Notes under the pieces: generated by a model
What the model was told of the DNA's origin: nothing
What the model saw: the letters and a program-made list of their open reading frames with translations, nothing else
The model's database searches: none
Assembly (NCBI GenBank): GCA_904419525.1
Contig: CAJFRT010000022.1
Span: 1-36,078, forward strand
From: Candidatus Gallimonas merdae
GTDB taxonomy: Bacteria; Bacillota; Clostridia; Christensenellales; Borkfalkiaceae
DNA length: 36,078 bases
Direction of reading: 5' to 3'
Translations under genes and position numbers: made by a program
Shown: in pieces, positions 20,487 to 29,098 of the stretch
How the letters are laid out: each line of letters opens with the position of its first letter
How positions within the stretch are numbered: the first letter of the stretch is position 1

Positions 20487-22112
20487 ATGGCAGAGATTTA
20501 TCAGGCGTGTGTAGCAGGGGCGGCGCGGAAGTTGTTTGCGCCGATGTTCCGTGCGCGCTGGCAGAATATGCAGAACATCGTGAACGACAGTTCGTTCTAT
20601 ACGCTTATTCCGGACGGATATAAAACGTACTATTACGCTTATATCCGGCAATGGACACAGTGGGCGCAAGGATTTGTTCCGCAGTTGCATCGACAGGACT
20701 TTTTTTCTACGGGGATCGGATACACGGTTTGCGATATCTTTACAAAGGAGTGCATGGCGGGAGGGTATCGGTTCAATTCCGCAAATGCGATCGCGAAAGA
20801 GTTCTTCACGTCATGGGACAGCGACAGGCTTTCCGAGATCTTCAATCAGATGTACTTTTTTGCAAATGCGGGCGGGAATGCGATCATTGCGCTTACACCT
20901 GCGGACGGTGATATATATCCGTGTGTCTATCCGATCGATCGCGTCGTGTTTCAGATAGGACGGCGCGGGAAGATCACAAGGGCGACGATTTTCAATCGCT
21001 TCACGGCGGGAGAGGATTGCTATTACACGCGCGAGCGGCGTGCCGTCATGAACGGTGAGAATTATTACTGCGTAGACATCGCGAAAGGAACGCTCGTTCT
21101 TTCTCCGTCGTTCCAGGGGGAAAAACTCGGAAAAGTCCCGAAAGATGTATATGCTCAATGGCGTGATTGTTATGGGAACATTCGGCCTTCGACATGGTAC
21201 AAAATGCCGAAGAAAATGCGATCTCTCGGACTGTATAACGTGAAAAATAAGTCCGTTGCGGTCGCGCTTAAAGATTTGCCGGGATACAGTGACAGCACGT
21301 TGCATACGGCGCTTGATGTTCTGTACTCCATCGACTATAACTACACGCAGTCGCAGGTAGATCAGTACATGGGAAAGAGCCGCGCTCTTGTCCCGAAGCA
21401 GATGCAGAAGGTGAGCATAAAGCAGCCCGGAACACTTACGGACGGCATGGATTTTCAACAGGCAATCGAGTATCAACCGACGCCTCTTGACGATGATTTT
21501 TTCACGCAAGTCCCGGATAACAATATGAACGGGGATTTGATGAAACCGCAATTTATTCAGCCGGATCTTCGAGGAGAGCAACATAAACTTATTCGTGATT
21601 CCGATCTTGAATTGCTTGCGGCAAAGGTGGGTCTTTCTCCGGGGGACATTGCGACTCATCTCGGAGAAAAATCGCACATGACGGCAACGCAGGTGACGGT
21701 TGAACAGGACACGACAGAAACAAGCGTCAATAACAAACGAGCTCTTGCGTCGATCGCAATCAATGATATGATCGCCGATGTGCTGTATTTCTACGGAATA
21801 GATGGCGAAGTCACTATCGAATGGGGGCGGGCGGCGGTCAATTCCGCACAGGAAAACGAGGAGCTTTTGCGCGACTATCAGGCGGGGACCCTTCCCCTTA
21901 GGACATACCTTCGCAAGCGCTGGGCAGACCTGTCCGAGGATGAAGTTGAAAAAATGGCTCAGGAAATCGAAACGGAGCGCAGAGAACAGTCCGCGTACAC
22001 GATGGACGAGTATGTGAGGTCGCTGAATGGTAATAGCGAACAAACCGCTGAATACGCAGGCATTGGCGTTGGAAGAGGCGGAAACGAAGATCAGGCAGGT
22101 AGCGAAGGATGA
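20487..22112 (+). CDS. Portal protein
   Basis: 541 residues, preceded by AAGGAGG. Position between large terminase and minor capsid genes, length, and the C-terminal sequence EKSHMTATQVTVEQDTTETS (a motif of SPP1-type portals: T.TEV..E...T) identify it as the dodecameric ring at the capsid vertex through which DNA passes. The final 85 bases overlap the minor capsid gene in another frame, and the C-terminal Gly/Glu-rich tail (GIGVGRGGNEDQAGSEG) lies in that overlap. Confidence 0.92.
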   Translation: MAEIYQACVAGAARKLFAPMFRARWQNMQNIVNDSSFYTLIPDGYKTYYYAYIRQWTQWAQGFVPQLHRQDFFSTGIGYTVCDIFTKECMAGGYRFNSANAIAKEFFTSWDSDRLSEIFNQMYFFANAGGNAIIALTPADGDIYPCVYPIDRVVFQIGRRGKITRATIFNRFTAGEDCYYTRERRAVMNGENYYCVDIAKGTLVLSPSFQGEKLGKVPKDVYAQWRDCYGNIRPSTWYKMPKKMRSLGLYNVKNKSVAVALKDLPGYSDSTLHTALDVLYSIDYNYTQSQVDQYMGKSRALVPKQMQKVSIKQPGTLTDGMDFQQAIEYQPTPLDDDFFTQVPDNNMNGDLMKPQFIQPDLRGEQHKLIRDSDLELLAAKVGLSPGDIATHLGEKSHMTATQVTVEQDTTETSVNNKRALASIAINDMIADVLYFYGIDGEVTIEWGRAAVNSAQENEELLRDYQAGTLPLRTYLRKRWADLSEDEVEKMAQEIETERREQSAYTMDEYVRSLNGNSEQTAEYAGIGVGRGGNEDQAGSEG

Positions 22113-23100
22113 ATTTTTCAAACAGACGCGCAAGACCGCCATAGATAAGAAGGTTTTTGCAATTGTCCGTGAAGCAGCGCAGGAAATACGTATTCCGTCG
22201 CTACGCCGCGCCGCGGAAGCGAGCCTGTTGGAATTTTACACGCGGCAGTACAACGAATTGCGCCGATCGTTTTCGTGGCAGCTCTCCGTCGTAACGGCTA
22301 TCGCACTCTTGAACGGTCGCAGAACGGACGGGACAGAGATCAGGATCACAACTGCAGACCGTTCTGCAGCGTGGCGTGTTGTCGAAAAGGCGGGTTATAC
22401 GGGCGTGAGAACGATGGGCGTCCCCATGCAGAAGTTCTCTGACGATTATATGAGACGAAATGTTCGGCCCGTGCTCGATCGCCTTGCCGCGCAATATCCG
22501 CTCGATCCTGACAGTGGGCTTTCCGAACAGGCGCACCGAAGTTCCCTTCGGAACCGTGCGGAGATCGAAGTGCGACAGCAGGCACAGCAGGACGCCATAG
22601 ACGGCTTTAAGGCGCGCGGCGTTGTGCTCGTGATCTGTTCGACGCATGCCGACTGTTCGGAGCGTTGCAGGCCTTACCAGGGGCGGGTGTACTCGTTGGA
22701 CGGGACGCGGGGGAGAACGGACGACGGACGGGATTATGTTCCGCTGGAAGAAGCGACGAACAACCCGCGGGACAGTTATGTAACGAAAGCCGGGACGGTG
22801 TGGCAAAACGGACTTCTCGGCTTTAATTGTCGGCATTTTCTTGTGGAATATGAGAACGGATATCATTTCCCGAAACCGAATGCGGCGGAAGAGCGGAAAG
22901 AATATCTTATCACACAGACGCAAAGACGTCTCGAAGAAAATGTTCGTAAGTGGCGAACGCTTGCGGTGGAGGCAAAAGGCGTCGATCAGGGCAGATATAA
23001 AGAGGCGCGGGCAAAAGCGATCGAATGGAACAAGCGTTACATCGATTACTCAAAGAAGAACAAACGCGCCTTTTATCCGTCAAGGACGGCGCTGTTATAA
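22027..23100 (+). CDS. Minor capsid protein (Phage_min_cap2 type)
   Basis: 357 residues. The central motif STHADCSERCRPYQGRVYSL and the later LLGFNCRHFLVEY, both with paired Cys and aromatic residues, are the family signature. The N-terminal helical half contacts the portal in related phages. The start overlaps the portal gene by 86 bases; a later start is possible, but the frame is continuous. These proteins are incorporated in few copies and help genome ejection or prohead assembly. Confidence 0.9.
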   Translation: MVIANKPLNTQALALEEAETKIRQVAKDEFFKQTRKTAIDKKVFAIVREAAQEIRIPSLRRAAEASLLEFYTRQYNELRRSFSWQLSVVTAIALLNGRRTDGTEIRITTADRSAAWRVVEKAGYTGVRTMGVPMQKFSDDYMRRNVRPVLDRLAAQYPLDPDSGLSEQAHRSSLRNRAEIEVRQQAQQDAIDGFKARGVVLVICSTHADCSERCRPYQGRVYSLDGTRGRTDDGRDYVPLEEATNNPRDSYVTKAGTVWQNGLLGFNCRHFLVEYENGYHFPKPNAAEERKEYLITQTQRRLEENVRKWRTLAVEAKGVDQGRYKEARAKAIEWNKRYIDYSKKNKRAFYPSRTALL

Positions 23101-23101
23101 G

Positions 23102-23122
23102 GCGGGGATTCCCCGCTTTTTT
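23102..23122 (+). terminator. Terminator-like hairpin between minor capsid and scaffold genes
   Basis: GCGGGG-ATT-CCCCGC followed by six Ts, ending about 10 bases before the ribosome-binding site of the scaffold gene. It sits inside the late operon, so transcription must pass it at least partly. Confidence 0.75.
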
Positions 23123-23145
23123 CATGCAGAAAAGGAGGACAAGCC

Positions 23146-23571
23146 ATGTTTGAGCTGTTCAAAAAGAAAAAGGAGGAATCGGTAATGACCGAGGACGAAA
23201 AGCAGGAAGCGAAGGCAAAGGAGGACATCGCCGAAAAGGGTCCTGACTCTCAGACGGAAAAAGACCGTATCGATGAAAGCGTCGGGGAGCAGGAGCATCT
23301 GGACGGAAACAAGGATTCGCAGAGCGCAAAGGATCGTGTGGACGAATCCGAGGGAGAAAAGAAAGCAGATGAGGAACGCGATGAGCATCGGGAGGAAATG
23401 CACGACGATCTTTCCGAAAAGATCATGGCGAAACTCGACAGCAAGATCGAGGAGGCCGTTTCCAAAGCCGTTGCGACGGCAATGGCAAAGGCACTCGACA
23501 CCATGGGGAAATCCCCTGAACAGGCAGACAAGTCCGTGGCCTCCGACCTTGAAGGCATTTACGGCGAATAA
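23146..23571 (+). CDS. Capsid scaffold protein with a possible internal start
   Basis: 141 residues, highly charged and helical, with two copies of a DSQ..KDR.DES motif in the middle and an Ala-rich C-terminal helix (SKAVATAMAKALDTMGKSPE) likely to bind the major capsid protein. Position directly before the major capsid gene is that of scaffolds. AGGAGG at 23171-23176 lies 8 bases before an internal in-frame ATG (23185), so a second product of 128 residues lacking the Lys-rich N-terminus is likely. Confidence 0.8.
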   Translation: MFELFKKKKEESVMTEDEKQEAKAKEDIAEKGPDSQTEKDRIDESVGEQEHLDGNKDSQSAKDRVDESEGEKKADEERDEHREEMHDDLSEKIMAKLDSKIEEAVSKAVATAMAKALDTMGKSPEQADKSVASDLEGIYGE

Positions 23572-23589
23572 CAAGTAAAGGAGAAAATA

Positions 23590-25146
23590 ATGAAAACGAT
23601 CACTTCTATCGGAAACGGAAGCAATTTCATTACTTCCGCGCTCATGGGTATGGGCGGAACTCAGCAGGACAAGAACGGACGCTTCTTCCTTGACGGGAAC
23701 ATGGTGCACGTTGAGTTGTCCCGCGTTATTGCGGAGGCAATCTACATCGGGCGTATCTTCCGGAATGGGCAGAGCGTGAACATGAAGTACACGACGGACA
23801 CGAAACCCAATGGTGCGACGCGCGTCCCGATCGATGTTCCTCTTCCGTTCTCGTCCCGTACGACGAGCTATGGCGGCCGGCCCGGAACGCCGAATAACGG
23901 GGGACTCATCAATGTCAACGGGGCGATCATGCCGGGCGAAGACGAGTTCGTGGTTTACCGCAATCAGGTCAACGACCAGATTCTGTATTTCCCCGATCTC
24001 CGGATGCAGTATATCCCGCTCGAACTCATGTCGCGTAAGCTCGCAGGATATGCAGACCGCGTCCAGATGGACCGCGACGGTTCCACGATGGCGGAGTTCC
24101 TTGCGTACAACATCTGGCGCTCGCTGAATGGCGCAAACAACGTTATCAACAACATCGACTTCTCGCAGGAGAATGCGTATGCGAATTTTGCGGCGCAGGC
24201 GAACGGGCTTCTCGACGAAGGGGATCCCGCTCGCGGCACGTTTGCTTACCGCGCATACGGACGGTTCGTCATCGGGCGTCCTACGTGGATCTATCAGATC
24301 TTCAACCGCAAGTCCGGGCTTCTTATGCTCGGCGGCGACAGAGCGCAGGAAATGCTTAAAAACTACGACCTCGACGCAAGGCTGTCCGACCGCGACTATG
24401 TTGGTACGCATTATGTCGGAGAAGCTGCGCAGCTTTCGTGGATCTCTGCGCCGTCTGAGATCTGGCATCTTGCCGAAAAATACCTCGGGCTTCCTTACGG
24501 TGCGTTCGACAATGTGCAGGCGATCTTCGGTTCGTTCGACGCGACGGCAGCCGTCGATGCGGTCGATCTCGGCGTCAAACTCGTCGATTCGAGCGGCAAG
24601 CGCGGGATCGAGGCCCAGCCTCTTAACGTATGGGGACATGAGGCGTTCCGTAAGTCGTATATCGTCGGAACGAGCACGTTCACAAACGATTACCTCACTT
24701 CGACGCTCGGGTTCACGGCGTCCGAAAGGAAATATCCCGTTGCGCCCGCGATCGCAAACCCCGGCAACGTCAGCGACGCCGACACCATCGGCAAGCCGCT
24801 CTACGGAGAGGACGGTCAGGTAATCGGTTATACGGTCATCGCCAATGTCCCTCGCCCGAACGGCGACAATATGCAGAGCGGTCTGAAACAGGTCTCCGCG
24901 CCGACGGCAACGCCGGCTCCCGGTTCTTATACGGGTACGCAGTCTGTGACGCTTGCGACCGATACGGAAGGGGCGGACATCTACTACACGACGGACGGCA
25001 CTACGCCGACGATTGCAGGCGGAACGAAATATTCTGCGGCAATTTCCGTCACGGCCACGCAGACGATCAAGGCGATCGCCGTGAAGAGCGGCATGATCCC
25101 GTCGCCCGTGCAGGAATTTGCGTACACGATCACGGCCGCAGATTAA
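23590..25146 (+). CDS. Major capsid protein with C-terminal Ig-like domain
   Basis: 518 residues. Residues 1 to about 430 are the capsid fold (HK97-like by position and length; LTSVTFA-type signatures are not needed for the call). Residues 437-518 form a separate beta-sandwich (TPAPGSYTGTQSVTLATDTE, IYYTTDGTTPT, IKAIAVKSGM) recognisable as the chitobiase/beta-hexosaminidase C-terminal Ig-like module. Such domains project from the capsid and may bind surface glycans or mucus. Its size and place after the scaffold gene support the assignment. Confidence 0.9.
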   Translation: MKTITSIGNGSNFITSALMGMGGTQQDKNGRFFLDGNMVHVELSRVIAEAIYIGRIFRNGQSVNMKYTTDTKPNGATRVPIDVPLPFSSRTTSYGGRPGTPNNGGLINVNGAIMPGEDEFVVYRNQVNDQILYFPDLRMQYIPLELMSRKLAGYADRVQMDRDGSTMAEFLAYNIWRSLNGANNVINNIDFSQENAYANFAAQANGLLDEGDPARGTFAYRAYGRFVIGRPTWIYQIFNRKSGLLMLGGDRAQEMLKNYDLDARLSDRDYVGTHYVGEAAQLSWISAPSEIWHLAEKYLGLPYGAFDNVQAIFGSFDATAAVDAVDLGVKLVDSSGKRGIEAQPLNVWGHEAFRKSYIVGTSTFTNDYLTSTLGFTASERKYPVAPAIANPGNVSDADTIGKPLYGEDGQVIGYTVIANVPRPNGDNMQSGLKQVSAPTATPAPGSYTGTQSVTLATDTEGADIYYTTDGTTPTIAGGTKYSAAISVTATQTIKAIAVKSGMIPSPVQEFAYTITAAD

Positions 25147-25156
25147 ACAGCTTTCT

Positions 25157-25186
25157 AAGAGGTTTGGGCTATACCAAGCCTCTTTC
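25157..25186 (+). terminator. Terminator-like hairpin after the major capsid gene
   Basis: An 11-bp stem with one G-T pair (25157-25167 with 25074+100 to 25184, that is 25174-25184) and loop GCTATA is followed by a short T-run. The next gene's AGGAGG comes about 6 bases later. It may equally be an RNA-stabilising 3' end for the capsid message. Confidence 0.6.
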
Positions 25187-25201
25187 CAGACAGGAGGAAG
25201 T

Positions 25202-25642
25202 ATGAACAACAATCAGACTTATCCCCACAGCGATGATTTTATGACTTTCGATTCATCCGTTCGGCAATATATTCTTACGGAAAAAGCGCTTGTTTCGCGC
25301 GGGATCGATCTCCGTTCGCGAATTGCCGCAACAAACACTGTTACGCCTGAGGGCGTTATAGACAATGTTTTGCATCTCGTCAGTGATATGATCTACGGAT
25401 ATATTCACGCTTTTAGCGCAGATACAAAGCGACAAGACTATCTGATTGCCTGTGTTCCGTCTTTGCGTCTTATATTGTACAATGCAATGCTCTACCAGGC
25501 GGTCTATGTATGGACGAACGGAAACTTGCTTTTATCCACCAATCAAGAAGACCGGGAAAAGGCGATCGATGAAACAGCGAAACAATGGCTCGGTCGGAAT
25601 GTCCCGGAGCTTGGTTGCTCGATTCTTTATGTCGGGGTATAA
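25202..25642 (+). CDS. Head-tail connector candidate, 146 aa
   Basis: AGGAGGAAGT precedes the ATG. The protein is mainly helical (VIDNVLHLVSDMIYGYIHAF, LYNAMLYQAVYVWTNGN) as expected for an adaptor protein docking under the portal. It is the first of three short genes between major capsid and tail genes, the standard slot for adaptor, stopper and tail-completion proteins. The assignment is from position; no motif is decisive. Confidence 0.65.
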   Translation: MNNNQTYPHSDDFMTFDSSVRQYILTEKALVSRGIDLRSRIAATNTVTPEGVIDNVLHLVSDMIYGYIHAFSADTKRQDYLIACVPSLRLILYNAMLYQAVYVWTNGNLLLSTNQEDREKAIDETAKQWLGRNVPELGCSILYVGV

Positions 25643-25644
25643 AT

Positions 25645-26031
25645 ATGATCCATGATGCACTCGATCTTCTGAATCCGCATTCAAAATTTACGGCGGAAGG
25701 GAAATTTTTCAGGAATCGCCCTGAAACAATGGGCGGCGGGGAATCGTTTTGCTATGAGTACGTCAACCCGTACTCGGCGACCTATCGTCGCCTGTTCTCG
25801 AATGTGCAGGGCGAAAGCGGCGAGGTGGCAATCCGCACGAATGACGCGATAGAGCCCGTCGTCAATAAGAGTTACATTCTTTTGTCGGACGGGAAGCTGT
25901 ACAAGGTTGCGCAGGTAGAGGTGGACTATCAGGCCGCGCCAAAGCAGTCCATGCGGATGATAGGCGTGCCGGTCGGGACAGAACTTGTCATTCGGCTTTT
26001 GCGCGTGGAAAATCCTTGGGGTGTGAGATGA
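25645..26031 (+). CDS. Head-closure (stopper) protein candidate, 128 aa
   Basis: Starts 2 bases after the previous stop. The protein is beta-rich (EVAIRTNDAIEPVVNKSYIL, LYKVAQVEVDYQ) with a short N-terminal extension, the profile of SPP1 gp16-like stoppers that close the capsid after packaging. I chose ATG 25645; an in-frame upstream codon inside the previous gene has no ribosome-binding site. Assignment is positional. Confidence 0.6.
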   Translation: MIHDALDLLNPHSKFTAEGKFFRNRPETMGGGESFCYEYVNPYSATYRRLFSNVQGESGEVAIRTNDAIEPVVNKSYILLSDGKLYKVAQVEVDYQAAPKQSMRMIGVPVGTELVIRLLRVENPWGVR

Positions 26032-26345
26032 CGCGCGATCAGATCATACAGGCGTGTATCGAAACCGTAGAGGAAATGCGGGAAGAATGGGTTCCGAATC
26101 CGCGGACAAGGTACAAGACCTCAACGGGGAACATGGCGTTCAATGCGTTGAAATACGTCGTGGAGGGAGATGTCTTTCGTGTTTATGTCGATGAACAGGT
26201 CGCGCCGTATGTCTGGTATACCATCAAGCCGTGGCTTTCGCCGCGATGGAACGGAAAAAGAAATCCCAATCAGGACTGGGATAAGATTTTTCAGGATGAA
26301 TTTACACAACGGCTTGCGAGAAAGTTAGGAGGGAAAATCGAATGA
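26028..26345 (+). CDS. Tail-completion/HK97 gp10-like candidate, 105 aa
   Basis: The start at 26028 overlaps the previous stop by four bases. The sequence has an N-terminal helix (MTRDQIIQACIETVEEMREE) and then a basic, aromatic part (PNPRTRYKTSTGNMAFNAL, WYTIKPWLSPRWNG). The arrangement 'tryktGnmarnalk' resembles small minor tail or completion proteins of Gram-positive siphophages. It is followed by the next gene with a four-base overlap. Confidence 0.6.
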   Translation: MTRDQIIQACIETVEEMREEWVPNPRTRYKTSTGNMAFNALKYVVEGDVFRVYVDEQVAPYVWYTIKPWLSPRWNGKRNPNQDWDKIFQDEFTQRLARKLGGKIE

Positions 26346-27499
26346 TCACGACCGTGCAGCTTGCCCGGGTATTTGAAACCGACCTCAATGCGCTTTTGGA
26401 TTATGAAAATCTGTCGTTTAAGCTCTGGGCAAATGTCGGAGAAAGGAAACGCGCGGAACGGGACGGAAATATCGTACAGTCATACATTAACGGAGACATC
26501 AAGGTTTCTGCGTCGTCCATGACGGCGAACAGGCTTGTGATGGGCGTGAATAGCCTTACGATTGAATTCGATGTTCCGACAGAGCCGCCGAAAACGACGA
26601 TCACACAGACGGCGGCAGACCTTGCGCCCGTTAAAAACGGACAATTCTGGTTTGTACAGGAGATCATCGGAATTCTTTCTCAGTACTTTCAGAATTATCA
26701 GGCGCTCGAATTACAGGATTCGGAGGGGGTCGCCTATGCGGTCGGCATCGTCGCGGGCGTTGCGATCCCGCAGGGCGTTGATCTGAATGCATGGCAGGGA
26801 AACTCTGTTCCGGTGAACGTCTATGTGGATATGAATATCGTGCAGGGCGGCGTCGTTTCTCTTGATATCGGCGTGGAACTGGATGGAATCGCTTTGCCGT
26901 TTCAATCGTTTGTCCCGGACAGATCAGGTGTCCTTGACGCTGTAGTTTACAGCGGAAACAGCGTGTCGAAAGTGCTGACGACTTCAACGGCTTTCGCGGC
27001 GGAAGCGACGATCCCGACAAACAGCGTTTTTTCGTCGTCCGCTTCAGCCGTCTCTTATCTCCTCCATGGAAATCCTAATGAAGCGCATTTCCTGAAAATC
27101 AAGTGGGGTGCGGCTGCGGATGCGGACACAGAGGTTTACCTTGTGACTTTTACGCGCGCGACAGGGGGACTTCAGGGAACGAGCATTGCCTCCGTCACGT
27201 TCCGTATTGCCGAAGTCACGGAAGATACAGAACTCATTGAAGTTCCGAACGGGTTTCAGATCGGTTATTTTGAGGTGCCGTCCTCGACGCTTGCCTCCAT
27301 CACACTCTCCGTGAACGATGGCTGCCTCGGCTATATCGCGGGACAGGCGTATGAGCTGACGGCAGGGCAGAGCGTGACAGTCCCGTTGACGCCGGAATCC
27401 ATTGTCTATGACGACGATACGGAGGAATACCGCGTCTATCTCATCACTTCTGCGGCGGTCACGGTCGCGGCGGAGGGCTATGCGTTCGAGGTGCTGTAA
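26342..27499 (+). CDS. Putative tail protein (tube or tail-tube-like), 385 aa
   Basis: Overlaps the previous stop by four bases. Two regions are visible: an N-terminal domain (1-150) with QTAADLAPVKNGQFWFVQEI, and a beta-rich C-terminal half (180-385) with repeating SVTLA-like strands. By position, after the connectors and before the hub, it should be the tail tube or a fused tube/decoration protein. I cannot identify the domain family, so the specific function is uncertain. Confidence 0.55.
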   Translation: MITTVQLARVFETDLNALLDYENLSFKLWANVGERKRAERDGNIVQSYINGDIKVSASSMTANRLVMGVNSLTIEFDVPTEPPKTTITQTAADLAPVKNGQFWFVQEIIGILSQYFQNYQALELQDSEGVAYAVGIVAGVAIPQGVDLNAWQGNSVPVNVYVDMNIVQGGVVSLDIGVELDGIALPFQSFVPDRSGVLDAVVYSGNSVSKVLTTSTAFAAEATIPTNSVFSSSASAVSYLLHGNPNEAHFLKIKWGAAADADTEVYLVTFTRATGGLQGTSIASVTFRIAEVTEDTELIEVPNGFQIGYFEVPSSTLASITLSVNDGCLGYIAGQAYELTAGQSVTVPLTPESIVYDDDTEEYRVYLITSAAVTVAAEGYAFEVL

Positions 27500-28002
27500 T
27501 GGCGGATATCATTAAAATCATTCTTCCGTCTGAAAGTGCGGAAAAATCTCCCGTCGCTCCAAGCTCAACGGGGAGCGGCGCGGCAGCTTCGTCCGGAGGG
27601 AGCGCGGACGGCGCTCTTTCTGCGCAAGGCGTCGTAAGGGGCGCACGGAATATCCTGGCGGCCACAGGAATCAAGCAGATCGCAGACAACGTGATCGCTT
27701 ACAATATCTCGACCGTGAGCATGAGAACGGGGGCCGCGGAATATCAGCAAAAGCTGCAGTTTATTTATTCCGAAAGTTCCCAGGCATTGAGTTCCGTCGC
27801 AGCGATCGGCATGGGCGCACTGTTCGGCGGGCCTGCGGGGGCGGCGGTTGCCGCTGTTGGAGTTGGGCTCAATTATATCATGAAAGCTCTGAATTGGAGC
27901 GAAAACGCAAATACGATCCGGATCAACGAAAATCGGGAAGATATCAGCATACAGATGCAGAATATCCGTGCCGGTTCATTGGGGAGACGAAATGGCAGTT
28001 AA
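27499..28002 (+). CDS. Short hydrophobic tail protein; candidate minimal tape measure
   Basis: 167 residues, in the slot between tail-tube and hub where a tape-measure gene is expected. The N-terminus is low-complexity (Ser/Gly/Ala). A helical middle leads to a Gly/Ala-rich hydrophobic segment (IGMGALFGGPAGAAVAAVGV) like the membrane-active segment of tape-measure proteins. At about 0.15 nm per residue it would specify a tail of only about 25 nm. No long tape-measure gene occurs elsewhere in the window. The role is inference. Confidence 0.5.
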   Translation: MADIIKIILPSESAEKSPVAPSSTGSGAAASSGGSADGALSAQGVVRGARNILAATGIKQIADNVIAYNISTVSMRTGAAEYQQKLQFIYSESSQALSSVAAIGMGALFGGPAGAAVAAVGVGLNYIMKALNWSENANTIRINENREDISIQMQNIRAGSLGRRNGS

Positions 28003-28414
28003 AAACGATATTGCGATCTACATCGACGGAATCAACCGGACAAGCAAGCTGGCCATGCCTGTAAAATTTTCCGCGCTTCTGGACGAAAGCCTTGACGAAG
28101 CCGTTATTTCTCTCAAGCACGTCAAAAAAGACATCTTCCAGCCGCTTACGCCCGTGGAGATACACGTCACCAACACGGTCAGGCTTGGAAACACGACGAC
28201 GTCCGAAACGAAGGTCTATTATTTTTATGTTTCCGGTGACACCGCGCAGGAAAGCCCCGTCGGGAGCGGGCTGTACGATCACGACATTGCGCTTGTCGAA
28301 GTCACAAAAATCGCAGAGTGCATCGTCGTCGATACCCTGACCGTCACAAACGACATAGGGAGAGTATATACTTTATCTGCTTCTCCCGTTGTTCCCGAGC
28401 AAACACAGGGATAA
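27992..28414 (+). CDS. N-terminal part of a split tail hub protein, 140 aa
   Basis: Overlaps the previous gene by 11 bases. The sequence contains DEAVISLKHVKKDIFQPLTP, KVYYFYVSGDTAQESPVGSG and DIALVEVTKIAECIVVDTLT, which I recognise as the opening domain of clostridial tail-hub (Tal-like) proteins. In those proteins it continues without a break into the segment that here begins at 29921. The protein stops after VPEQTQG, just where the accessory island begins. It probably assembles with the product of 29921 at the tail tip. Confidence 0.65.
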   Translation: MAVKNDIAIYIDGINRTSKLAMPVKFSALLDESLDEAVISLKHVKKDIFQPLTPVEIHVTNTVRLGNTTTSETKVYYFYVSGDTAQESPVGSGLYDHDIALVEVTKIAECIVVDTLTVTNDIGRVYTLSASPVVPEQTQG

Positions 28415-28420
28415 AGAAAA

Positions 28421-28438
28421 GAGGCGCCGAAGCGCCTC
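28421..28438 (-). terminator. Terminator of the leftward higBA operon
   Basis: GAGGCGC/GCGCCTC with a TTCG-type loop on the minus strand is followed by TTTTCTTTA on that strand. There is no T-run for rightward transcription, so late messages can pass. Confidence 0.8.
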
Positions 28439-28763
28439 ACATTCTTTGCTGTTCCTGTCGACTGCGAGAAGACCGCCTGCTTGCAGGAATAGGGGAAGCT
28501 GCAAGTTTCTGCCTCGCAATCACTTCATCATAAATGGCCTGCAAACGAAGCCAGTAGCTTGCAGGGCTGTATAATGCCTCTTCAAGGCGTACAGCTATAT
28601 CGGCGTTGATTTTTCTCTTTTCGTGCAGGACCTCATTGACGATGGAAGGGGAACAACCCAGCTTTTCCGCAAGCTCTTTTTGGGTCATGTTCATTGCTTC
28701 CATTTCTTCGCGGAGAAAAACGCCTGGATGAATTGCATAGTTCGGCTTAAATTCAGTCGCCAT
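28437..28763 (-). CDS. higA: HigA-family antitoxin
   Basis: 108 residues from the ATG at 28763, with GGGAGG upstream; the longer open frame is non-genic. HigA features are the N-terminal IHPGVFLREEMEAMNMTQKE, the helix-turn-helix (ELAEKLGCSPSIVNEVLHEK), and the PASYWLRLQAIYD segment after it. HigA neutralises HigB and represses the operon through its HTH. The gene is second in a leftward operon and overlaps the toxin gene by 11 bases. The C-terminus has an unusual Arg/Ser-rich tail. Confidence 0.92.
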   Translation of the reverse strand: MATEFKPNYAIHPGVFLREEMEAMNMTQKELAEKLGCSPSIVNEVLHEKRKINADIAVRLEEALYSPASYWLRLQAIYDEVIARQKLAASPIPASRRSSRSRQEQQRM

Positions 28764-29067
28764 AATGATTTGATACCTCCCATATAAGGACGCTGTCTTG
28801 TTCGATATTAACAGAAACAACCATTGTAACACGTGCAGAATAATCTAAACTAAATGATGTCAGATTGGCTTCCTGACCTTTCAGTTGATGAATTCTATAT
28901 CGTGCGCATGCAGGGTTTTTGCGGAGCATTTCAAATTTATCATAAGCAGAAAGTTGATACATGAGCATTCCAAGGCGCGCAACCACATTTGGAGTAAATT
29001 TCCTTCTTGCATATGATTCATCTTCGCAAATACGCTGTGTTTCCTTGTCTCTGTACTCTATATTCAT
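28753..29067 (-). CDS. higB: HigB-family (RelE-like) toxin
   Basis: 104 residues. The sequence MNIEYRDKETQRICEDESYA, then RYRIHQLKGQEANLTSFSLD and a C-terminal strand set with YSARVTMVVSVN, matches RelE/HigB 'killer' toxins that cut translated mRNA on the ribosome. It precedes the antitoxin, as in higBA operons. The promoter region at 29119-29147 carries two palindromes, likely HigA sites. Catalytic residues of the family are variable, so activity is inferred. Confidence 0.88.
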   Translation of the reverse strand: MNIEYRDKETQRICEDESYARRKFTPNVVARLGMLMYQLSAYDKFEMLRKNPACARYRIHQLKGQEANLTSFSLDYSARVTMVVSVNIEQDSVLIWEVSNHYGD

Positions 29068-29098
29068 CTTATGTCATTCTCTTATATGTATGCAGCCG

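Noticed and set aside
20811..22142. 443-residue antisense frame opposite the portal gene
   Set aside because: Same cause; there is no ribosome-binding site, and the composition is Arg/His/Ile-rich nonsense.
23122..25212. 696-residue open frame on the minus strand opposite the capsid genes
   Set aside because: Codon bias on the plus strand leaves the antisense open. The plus strand holds clear scaffold and capsid genes with good ribosome-binding sites.
28421..28438. Terminator of the rightward tail genes
   Set aside because: The T-run is only on the minus strand, so it serves higBA and not the late operon.
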